From contig CAIMNN010000531.1 in the NCBI GenBank assembly GCA_903842845.1, forward strand, positions 1-6,267: a DNA stretch of 6,267 nt. Reading direction: 5' to 3'. Below the pieces are notes generated by a model. That model saw nothing but the letters and a program-made list of their open reading frames with translations. It made no database searches and was not told where the DNA came from. Of this stretch, positions 1-5,332 are shown in pieces (the first letter of the stretch is position 1; the number at the start of each line of letters is the position of its first letter). A program made the translations under genes and the position numbers. Source of the DNA: an uncultured Acidobacteriaceae bacterium. GTDB lineage: Bacteria > Acidobacteriota > Terriglobia > Terriglobales > Acidobacteriaceae.

Positions 1-3000
1 ATCCTCGCCGCCGCTCTCGCAACATCAGCCCAATCCCCCCGCATCACCGCCGCAATCGACGACCACGACCGCGCCTCGCTCCCCCACTCCCTCCATCCCC
101 TCATCGCCCGAGCACATGACCTCGGCCCCCTCGCGCCCGAAGAGCCCGCCTCACGCCTCCTCCTCGTCCTCCGCCGCGCCCCCGAGCAGGAAGCCGCGCT
201 CAACAACTTCATCGCTTCCGCCCACTCCCCCGGCGACCCCAACTTCCATAACTGGCTCAAGCCCAATGACTTCGGCCGCCTCTACGGCCCCGCCGACTCT
301 GACCTCGAAGCCCTCCGCGGATGGCTCCAATCCCACGGCCTCACCGTCAACAACCTCCACGCCGGCCGCACCGCAATCGAGTTCTCCGGCACCGCAGGTC
401 AGCTCAAATCCGCCTTCCACACCGAGCTCCACCGCTACTCCATCCACGGCCGCTCCTTCATCGCCAACGCAACCTCCGGCTCCGTCCCCTCCGTCCTCGC
501 CCCACTCGTCCTCGGCCTCGTCCCCACCACTTCCATCAAGCCCGTCAGCTACATCAACACCCCCGGCCAGGCCCGCTACAACCCGCACACCCACGCCTCC
601 ACTCCACTTTGGGAAATTCCCACAATCGGCCCCACGCCCTCCCTCGCCGTCGCCCCCGTCGACCTCTACAACCAGTACGACATGAACGCCGCCTTCGCCA
701 ACAACATCAACGGCTACGCCCAATGGATCGCCATCATCAGCGATTCCAACATCGACGTCACCGTCGTCAAGGACTACCAATCCATCTTCTCCATCTACAG
801 TTTTCTTCCTGAAGTCGTCGTCGACGGCGACGATCCCGGCATCGGCCCCAACGCTATCGAAGCCTACCTCGACACCGAACTCGCCATGGCCGCCGCCCCG
901 CGCGCCAAAGTTCTCCTCTACGTCTCCGCCGGCTCCGCCACTACATCCGGCCTCTACCTCGCCGCTCTCCGCGCAGTCGAAGATGACGTCGCCGGCGTCA
1001 TCAGCATGAGCTACGGCGAGTGCGAAGCCAACCTCGGCACCGCTGGCAACGCATTCTGGTATCAGCTCTGGCAGCAGGCCGCAGCGCAAGGCCAAACCGT
1101 CTTCGTCGCTTCAGGCGACTCCGGCTCCGCAGGCTGCGACAACTTCTCCACCGAGTCCCAGGCCTTTGAAGGCCTCGCCGTCAACGGCATCGCCTCCACT
1201 CCCTTCAACGTCGCCGTCGGCGCAACCGACTTCTATTATTCGCAATTCAACGGCAGCTCCTCCGCCCTCAACGCCCAACTCGCCAGTTACTGGTCGCTCA
1301 CGCCCACCGGCTTCCCCTCGCCCAACCTCCTCAAACCCATCCCCGAGCAGCCCTGGAATGTCTCTCTCGGCTACAACATCCTCAGCGACCTCGGCTCGCA
1401 ATCCACATGGAACATCCTCGCCACCGGCGGCGGTGCCAGCAGCGCGGCCATCACCGCCAACAACAAACCCGCCGGCTACGCCAAGCCCGCATGGCAATCC
1501 GCAAACGGCGTCCCCGCAGACAGCCACCGCGACCTCCCCGACCTCTCCCTCTTCGGCGGCACCGCAGCAAATTACAGTTACCATCCCATCTGCGCCACGC
1601 TCATCGATTGCACCAGCTTCAACTCCGCTGGCGGCGTCCTCATCACCGCGGTCGGTGGCACCAGCGCCGCCGCGCCGCTTATGGCCGGCATTCAATCGCT
1701 CGTCAATCAGTACACCGGCGCGTGGCAGGGCCAGGCCAATTTCGTCTACTATCCGCTCTTCGCCGCATACCCGTCGGCTTTCCACGACGTCACCACCGGA
1801 CAAAACACCGTCCTCTGCATCAGCGGAACGCCCGCCTGCGTCCCCACCGGCGCGCCCGAATATCTCAACGTTGAAAGTGGCTATACCGCCGCCACCGGTT
1901 ACGACCAATCCTCCGGCCTCGGCTCTGTCGACGTCTGGAACCTCATCAAAGGCTGGTCCACCGTCACCTTCAAACCCACTACAACCTCGCTCAACTTCTC
2001 ATCCACAAACTTCGCCCACGGCAAAACCGTCACCGTCACCAGCGCCGTCACTCCAAAATCCGGCACCGGCACGCCCACCGGCACAGTCGCCCTCTCCACC
2101 ATCGACGGTGTCAGCCGCGCCGGCAGTTTCGGCGCGTTCACCCTCACCAACGGAACCGTCTCCGCGCAAATCGACAACCTCCCCGGCGGCAGCTACTACG
2201 TCGCCGCAACTTACTCCGGTGACGCCACCTACGCCGCCAGCACTTCGCCCTACACGCTCATCACCATCTCCCCCGAAAGCGATTACATCCTTGCCGCCGG
2301 TTGGGTACTCAATCCCTACGATCTGAATTTCTATCCCATCCAATCCGGCATCACGCTGCCCTACGGCGCTGAGATCTATCTCGACGCTGAAGTCTTCGGC
2401 GTCAACGAATCATTCCCCAACCAACTCGCCGCCGCAACCGGAGCCATCACCTTCTCCGACTCCGCCGGCCCCAGCAGTGCCCACCCAATCGAAGTCAACG
2501 GCATCGCAGAGTGGGCCGGCGGCAACTTCACGCCCGCCACGCACAACATCAGCCTCGCTTACGCCGGCGACGCCAGCTTCAAATCCTCCTCCGCCGCCAA
2601 CGCCTTCACCTTCTCCATCCTCAAAGGCAACACCATCCTCAAAATCGTTCCCCTCTCCGGCGAAGTCGCTCCCGGCGGCTCCATGTCCGTCGACGTTCAG
2701 CTCTATATGGGTTATCAACCTCTGCTCGGCTCATTGCCTTCAGGCACTGTCTCCGTCACTCTCGGCTCATCCACTCAAAACGTCACACTCAGCGCCTACG
2801 GAACCAGCGGCAATCAATACCTTGAAGGCATCGTCACCTTCACAAACCTCCCCGCCGGAATCCTCCCGCTCACCGCAACCTACGCCGGCGACACAAACTG
2901 GCTCGGCGCATCAGCTAACGGCGGCACCGTCGTCTCCCTCTCCACACTGCTCCCGCCCACCGTCACACTCTCGCCCTCATCCACCACCATCGCTCCCGCT

Positions 3001-3561
3001 CAATCCGCCACCTTCACCGCCACCGTCACCGGACCCAACGGCAAACCCATCCCCACCGGCACCATCACTCTCGAATGCGACGACGAAACCTACCAGCTCA
3101 AACAATCACTCACCGTCGGCGCAAGCTCCTCCTCAACCGCTTTCACCGTCCCCGCCAACGCCCTCCTCAACGGCAACAACACCCTCGTCGCCGTCTACTC
3201 AGGTGACACAAACTACACCCCCGGCGCTTCCGCAGCCTCAACCCTCAACCTCAACGAAGCCGACTTCCGCCTCACCCTGCTCAACACCTCGCTCGACATC
3301 CCCGTCGGCGGCTCAGCCTCAACCACTCTCGTCATCACGCCCGTCAACGGATTCACCGGCCCCGTCTCCGTCACCGCAAGTGCAGGCGTAGGCCTCGACA
3401 TCGAATTCGCCAACATCACGCCCAACATCACCGCGCCCTACAACGACACCACAACCATCTACGCTTCAAACTCGCTCTATGACTGGACGTTTCCCGTGCT
3501 CATCAGCGGCATCGGCGGCGGACACATGCACACCATCATGATCTACGTGCTCTTGCACTAA
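1..3561 (+). CDS. Secreted S53 (kumamolisin-type) serine-carboxyl peptidase precursor with Ig-like repeat tail, 5' partial
   Basis: The frame is open from base 1 to the TAA at 3559, giving 1186 visible residues. The ATG at 682 is internal (residue 228), because family homology continues upstream. Residues 1-12 look like the end of a signal peptide (ILAAALATSAQS), so probably only about 10-25 residues and the start codon are missing. Residues about 22-165 resemble the pro-kumamolisin activation domain (LLLVLRRAPEQEAAL, IEFSGTAGQL, FHTELHRY). The catalytic domain spans about 225-650. It has the Glu287/Asp291 pair (IEAYLD), the oxyanion Asp373 (ASGDSG) and the nucleophile Ser555 (GGTSAAAP). Likely calcium ligands lie near Asp596 (FHDV) and in the GYDQSSGLG loop around 635. 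Four Ig-like repeats follow (about 659-757, 760-874, 877-983, 986-1084), each with a Y-[SA]-G-D motif. A last beta-rich domain (1087-1186) begins DFRLTLLNTS. Family knowledge predicts export, self-cleavage of the propeptide and endopeptidase activity at acidic pH. All expected catalytic residues are present, so it is probably active. Its exact substrate is unknown. Confidence 0.95.
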   Translation: MLAAALATSAQSPRITAAIDDHDRASLPHSLHPLIARAHDLGPLAPEEPASRLLLVLRRAPEQEAALNNFIASAHSPGDPNFHNWLKPNDFGRLYGPADSDLEALRGWLQSHGLTVNNLHAGRTAIEFSGTAGQLKSAFHTELHRYSIHGRSFIANATSGSVPSVLAPLVLGLVPTTSIKPVSYINTPGQARYNPHTHASTPLWEIPTIGPTPSLAVAPVDLYNQYDMNAAFANNINGYAQWIAIISDSNIDVTVVKDYQSIFSIYSFLPEVVVDGDDPGIGPNAIEAYLDTELAMAAAPRAKVLLYVSAGSATTSGLYLAALRAVEDDVAGVISMSYGECEANLGTAGNAFWYQLWQQAAAQGQTVFVASGDSGSAGCDNFSTESQAFEGLAVNGIASTPFNVAVGATDFYYSQFNGSSSALNAQLASYWSLTPTGFPSPNLLKPIPEQPWNVSLGYNILSDLGSQSTWNILATGGGASSAAITANNKPAGYAKPAWQSANGVPADSHRDLPDLSLFGGTAANYSYHPICATLIDCTSFNSAGGVLITAVGGTSAAAPLMAGIQSLVNQYTGAWQGQANFVYYPLFAAYPSAFHDVTTGQNTVLCISGTPACVPTGAPEYLNVESGYTAATGYDQSSGLGSVDVWNLIKGWSTVTFKPTTTSLNFSSTNFAHGKTVTVTSAVTPKSGTGTPTGTVALSTIDGVSRAGSFGAFTLTNGTVSAQIDNLPGGSYYVAATYSGDATYAASTSPYTLITISPESDYILAAGWVLNPYDLNFYPIQSGITLPYGAEIYLDAEVFGVNESFPNQLAAATGAITFSDSAGPSSAHPIEVNGIAEWAGGNFTPATHNISLAYAGDASFKSSSAANAFTFSILKGNTILKIVPLSGEVAPGGSMSVDVQLYMGYQPLLGSLPSGTVSVTLGSSTQNVTLSAYGTSGNQYLEGIVTFTNLPAGILPLTATYAGDTNWLGASANGGTVVSLSTLLPPTVTLSPSSTTIAPAQSATFTATVTGPNGKPIPTGTITLECDDETYQLKQSLTVGASSSSTAFTVPANALLNGNNTLVAVYSGDTNYTPGASAASTLNLNEADFRLTLLNTSLDIPVGGSASTTLVITPVNGFTGPVSVTASAGVGLDIEFANITPNITAPYNDTTTIYASNSLYDWTFPVLISGIGGGHMHTIMIYVLLH
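1975..3252 (+). repeat. Four degenerate Ig-like domain repeats inside the S53 peptidase
   Basis: Four beta-rich units follow the catalytic domain. Each ends in a version of Y-[SA]-G-D followed by an aromatic residue and small residues: YSGDATY at residue 738, YAGDASF at 854, YAGDTNW at 961 and YSGDTNY at 1066. The spacings are about 116, 107 and 105 residues, typical of bacterial Ig-like (Big_3-type) domains. The units are well diverged in sequence, so this is an old protein-level repeat and not a recent DNA tandem array. Such tails usually act as spacers or carbohydrate- or surface-binding modules in secreted enzymes; that role is inferred here. Confidence 0.8.
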
Positions 3562-3576
3562 GCGCCCGTCAGTTGC

Positions 3577-4359
3577 TCATGAATGCAGTATTCCTGCTTG
3601 CGCTGTGTTGAACTTGCCTTGCATCGCATATGCGGGCAGAGAAGTAAACTCCGCTTGATCGGGTACGCGCTTGTTGAGCGGACTCACCGTGAGTGATTGG
3701 TCCGTTGTGACAGGCTTAGCAATGACTCCGCACTTATTGCCCACCACCGAGGGAAAGATATTGTTCTGCGCGCAGTACTCCATATACGCCTGGCATGCGC
3801 CGTCGTACAATGAATTGTCCTGCACATCATCTACCAGGATCGTCCCGCCCGGTGAGAGTGCCTCATAGATCCTCGGCAGCGCCTTTTGTACCGGGATGTA
3901 AAGGTCCACATCCAGGAATACCAGCTTGATCGGAGTGATGGATGCATAGTCAAACGTCGAACAATCCGCCTGAATCGCCTTCACAAATGGAAACTCGCAA
4001 AAGTTCTTCTGCCAGATGCTGAAGTCGTTGTAACCAAAATTCCCCTGCAACTCGCTCCGTTTCTTGTTGCGATGCTGAACTTCAAAATCAATATCCTCTG
4101 CAAGAAACGATTGGAACGTATCCAGCGCATAATAAGGCGTATCTCTTATCCCGCTTTTCACAATGTGCTCGCATAAAAAACGTGTAGTCAATCCACGCGC
4201 CACGCCTATCTCGACAATAGCGCCAGGCATGTCGCGCAACCGCTCCATCTGATTGACAAGTGTGGCCAGTTGTATCGGCTCCGTGTTGTACGGGTATTGT
4301 GGCTTGAACCAGCTTGTGTGGCGAAAGGCAATTTTCTTCAAAATATCGACAGGTTTCAT
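3577..4359 (-). CDS. TylF/MycF-like class I SAM-dependent O-methyltransferase
   Basis: The protein is 260 residues if it starts at the ATG complementary to 4357-4359. It has a class I methyltransferase core: SAM-binding motif I VEIGVARGLTTRF (49-61), an acidic strand end LDTF (79-82), QADCSTFD (130-137), FLDVDLY (148-154), SPGG (169-172) and VDD (176-178). The first Asp of DVD and the later DD pair are 27 residues apart, as I recall for the Mg-binding aspartates of MycF. This supports a metal-dependent sugar or small-molecule O-methyltransferase of the TylF family. The substrate cannot be deduced, because no sugar, polyketide or glycosyltransferase gene is in view. An AGAAGGGAG stretch (4373-4381) lies 13 nt before the ATG, somewhat far. 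An in-frame TTG at 4395 would add 12 residues but has no good Shine-Dalgarno sequence, and a stop lies in frame just upstream of it. The gene is cytosolic (no signal peptide), converges on the peptidase gene, and is much less GC-rich and less biased to C-ending codons than its neighbours, suggesting acquisition by transfer. Confidence 0.88.
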   Translation of the reverse strand: MKPVDILKKIAFRHTSWFKPQYPYNTEPIQLATLVNQMERLRDMPGAIVEIGVARGLTTRFLCEHIVKSGIRDTPYYALDTFQSFLAEDIDFEVQHRNKKRSELQGNFGYNDFSIWQKNFCEFPFVKAIQADCSTFDYASITPIKLVFLDVDLYIPVQKALPRIYEALSPGGTILVDDVQDNSLYDGACQAYMEYCAQNNIFPSVVGNKCGVIAKPVTTDQSLTVSPLNKRVPDQAEFTSLPAYAMQGKFNTAQAGILHS

Positions 4360-4459
4360 GGACTTGGCAGCGCTCCCTTCTAGCGACTGCTCCAACTTTA
4401 CGGAAATTAGAATCCGAATCTACACTTTTGAAATATTTAATCATTGGACAAATCCAACT

Positions 4460-4499
4460 TGGGCTCAGTTCCCATTTATGTCATTGGTCATTGAGCCCA
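4460..4499. repeat. 8-bp perfect inverted repeat upstream of the methyltransferase
   Basis: TGGGCTCA at 4460-4467 is mirrored by TGAGCCCA at 4492-4499, with a 24-nt AT-rich spacer. It lies about 100-140 nt upstream of the methyltransferase ATG and downstream of the stop of the small membrane protein gene on the same strand. The long spacer and the absence of a following T-run make a classical intrinsic terminator unlikely. It could be a regulator site or a recombination scar; the sequence does not decide. Confidence 0.4.
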
Positions 4500-4511
4500 T
4501 CTGATACATCT

Positions 4512-4554
4512 ATCCGGCGGCGGCCAAATGCACACCATCACGCTCTATGTCCTC
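4512..4554 (+). pseudogene. Relic of the 3' end of an S53 peptidase-like gene
   Basis: Bases 4516-4554 align without gaps to 3514-3552, the last codons of the complete peptidase gene, with 33 of 39 bases identical by eye. Translated in the matching frame it reads GGGQMHTITLYVL against GGGHMHTIMIYVL, 10 of 13 residues identical. Two of the six base differences are silent third-position changes. The similarity stops at about 4512 upstream, where an in-frame TGA (4492) precedes it. It also stops after 4554 downstream, where the peptidase stop codon is not retained. It is therefore a non-functional remnant of a related gene end, not an expressed gene. Its level of divergence suggests a paralogue and not a fresh duplication. 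Because it is short, chance similarity cannot be formally excluded. Confidence 0.6.
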
Positions 4555-4563
4555 GCAGACTGT

Positions 4564-4878
4564 TCACTCTTTGTCTTTTGTTTCGAAATGCACGCTCGAA
4601 AATATGCTCATCAACGCAAGCCCAGCAAAGAAGATGCCGAATGACAAAACGTCACAACGTCCCCCTGAATTGAAAATGACCTTGAGCAGAACCACGCCCA
4701 GCAGCAGGTTGAACAAACCCCACAAAACATTCGTCAGCGCCGACGACAACCCACGCCCCGAGGGCTTTGCAAACGGAGTCGGAAAGCGGTCACCTGAAAT
4801 TCCTCGCACCCAATGCGGCAGTGCGTTTGCAAATAGCGCACCGGAAAGAAAACAAAAAATATAGTTGTACCAGCTCAT
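4564..4878 (-). CDS. Small three-helix integral membrane protein, function unknown
   Basis: The protein is 104 residues from the ATG at 4876-4878. I chose this start because AGAAGGG (4885-4891) sits 6 nt upstream and the protein then begins directly with a hydrophobic segment (MSWYNYIFCFLSGALFANAL). An upstream in-frame ATG at 4905 would add nine polar residues and lacks a good ribosome site. Three likely membrane helices lie at about 5-20, 47-68 and 77-96. Between the first two is a Gly/Pro-rich loop, HWVRGISGDRFPTPFAKPSG, followed by GLSSALTNVLWG. The motif set ANxxPHxVxGISGxxFPTPFAKP...GLSS...NVLWG looks to me like a recurrent uncharacterised bacterial family, a recollection and not a search result. 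The C-terminus (HFETKDKE) is polar and probably cytosolic or exposed. The gene is on the same strand as the methyltransferase but is separated from its start by about 200 bp containing a gene relic, so co-function is doubtful. Confidence 0.8.
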   Translation of the reverse strand: MSWYNYIFCFLSGALFANALPHWVRGISGDRFPTPFAKPSGRGLSSALTNVLWGLFNLLLGVVLLKVIFNSGGRCDVLSFGIFFAGLALMSIFSSVHFETKDKE

Positions 4879-4884
4879 CTTCAG

Positions 4885-4891
4885 CCCTTCT
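4885..4891 (-). promoter_or_regulatory. Ribosome binding site deciding the start of the small membrane protein
   Basis: On the minus strand AGAAGGG precedes the ATG at 4878 by 6 nt, close to ideal spacing. This favours the 104-residue form over the form nine residues longer that starts at 4905. Confidence 0.7.
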
Positions 4892-4926
4892 CTTGATGGA
4901 TTCATTTCACAACAAACTTCAACATC

Positions 4927-4932
4927 ATTATC
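4927..4932 (-). promoter_or_regulatory. Possible -10 element for the small membrane protein gene
   Basis: The minus strand reads GATAAT here, one mismatch from TATAAT, about 50 nt before the ATG at 4878. No convincing -35 box lies 16-18 nt upstream, so the call rests on the -10 match and its position in a divergent intergenic region. Confidence 0.3.
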
Positions 4933-4944
4933 CTCGCTTGGGCG

Positions 4945-4960
4945 TTCACCCGCACGTGAA
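4945..4960. promoter_or_regulatory. Operator-like dyad TTCAC-N6-GTGAA in the divergent intergenic region
   Basis: TTCAC (4945-4949) and GTGAA (4956-4960) form a perfect 5-bp dyad with a 6-nt spacer, the geometry of many dimeric helix-turn-helix regulator sites. It falls where the -35 region of the minus-strand gene would be if GATAAT at 4927-4932 is its -10. A regulatory role is inference, and a dyad of this size can occur by chance. Confidence 0.3.
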
Positions 4961-5039
4961 TTTCAAACCCTGCCGCTCTCATCCCTGCAACGGCTCGGGG
5001 CACAATTTTTTGCAACTCTCCTCGCAATCACTGAATCTA

Positions 5040-5045
5040 TACAAT
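5040..5045 (+). promoter_or_regulatory. Possible -10 element for the 60-residue protein gene
   Basis: TACAAT matches five of six positions of the sigma-70 -10 consensus. Transcription would begin near 5052, giving a leader of roughly 17 nt before the ATG at 5069. The nearest -35-like hexamer, TTGCAA at 5010-5015, is 24 nt away, too far for a standard promoter. Confidence 0.3.
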
Positions 5046-5068
5046 AGAGAAGAACCGCGAGCATCCCC

Positions 5069-5251
5069 ATGACTCTGATAATCGACAACAACCCGCCTAG
5101 TGAAACTGAAGCCCCCAAGCCCAAACGCGGCTTCCTGCGCCAGTTCTACTACGACCTCCTCCTCTTCTGCGGAGTCCAAACCCAATCCAATCTCTCCGCC
5201 ACGCGCCCCGAGCCAGTCAAAACCCGAGGCATCTTCCTCTTCCGCAAATAG
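5069..5251 (+). CDS. Small hypothetical protein (60 residues) upstream of mqnC
   Basis: I do not recognise the family. The protein has an acidic, proline-rich start (MTLIIDNNPPSETEAPKPK), then an amphipathic or weakly hydrophobic stretch from about residue 20 to 36 (RGFLRQFYYDLLLFCGV), then a polar, basic tail ending FLFRK. It has no clear signal peptide, and the central stretch is too short and too charged at its edges for a firm transmembrane call. Peripheral membrane association is possible. The best evidence that it is real is codon use: from codon 15 on, third positions are mostly C (runs such as GAC CTC CTC CTC TTC TGC), as in the peptidase and mqnC genes. The Shine-Dalgarno signal is weak: GAGAAG at 5047-5052 is distant and GCGAG at 5057-5061 is poor. 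It lies 81 bp upstream of mqnC on the same strand and could be cotranscribed with it. Confidence 0.65.
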   Translation: MTLIIDNNPPSETEAPKPKRGFLRQFYYDLLLFCGVQTQSNLSATRPEPVKTRGIFLFRK

Positions 5252-5320
5252 TTTTTCACCGCATTGAACTGAAAACCGGCCACCGGCAACCACCAGCTCG
5301 CGCAAACCCCGCCACGCCAT

Positions 5321-5326
5321 TAAAAT
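5321..5326 (+). promoter_or_regulatory. Possible -10 element immediately before mqnC
   Basis: TAAAAT matches five of six positions of the -10 consensus and ends 6 nt before the A of the mqnC ATG. If used, transcription would start at or next to the start codon, giving a leaderless mRNA. This fits the absence of a Shine-Dalgarno sequence before mqnC. The -35 region is GC-rich and poor, so the call is tentative. Confidence 0.3.
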
Positions 5327-5332
5327 CAATAC

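Noticed and set aside
116..685. Plus-strand Ser/Pro/Thr-rich open frame overlapping the peptidase prodomain
   Set aside because: It is an out-of-frame translation of the GC-rich prodomain coding sequence. The similar Pro/Ser-rich frames at 1166-2326 and 2477-3391 are rejected for the same reason.
151..1095. Long open frame on the minus strand opposite the peptidase (314 codons)
   Set aside because: It mirrors a C-ending codon bias on the plus strand, encodes a low-complexity Gly/Val/Asp-rich product with no recognisable domain, and lies over a well-supported S53 gene. The minus-strand frame at 1111-1908 is the same kind of artefact.
3562..3576. Shared bidirectional terminator between the converging peptidase and methyltransferase genes
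   Set aside because: Only 15 bp separate the stop codons, and no GC-rich stem with flanking A and T runs is visible there.
3562..4563. Insertion sequence or composite transposon carrying the methyltransferase
   Set aside because: No transposase, terminal inverted repeats or target-site duplication is visible. The flanking similarity is a direct copy of a gene end and is better explained by gene duplication and recombination.
4253..4673. Plus-strand open frames running from the methyltransferase start across the relic
   Set aside because: They are out of frame with the relic, have no ribosome site or recognisable motif, and arise in AT-richer non-coding or antisense sequence.
4547..4864. Plus-strand 105-codon frame opposite the small membrane protein
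   Set aside because: The minus strand encodes a coherent three-helix protein with a good ribosome site. The plus-strand product is polar and featureless.
5253..5275. TTTTCA/TGAAAA inverted repeat after the 60-residue gene, considered as a terminator
   Set aside because: The stem is only 6 bp, entirely weak apart from one G-C pair, the loop is 11 nt, and no T-run follows. It is too weak to call a terminator.
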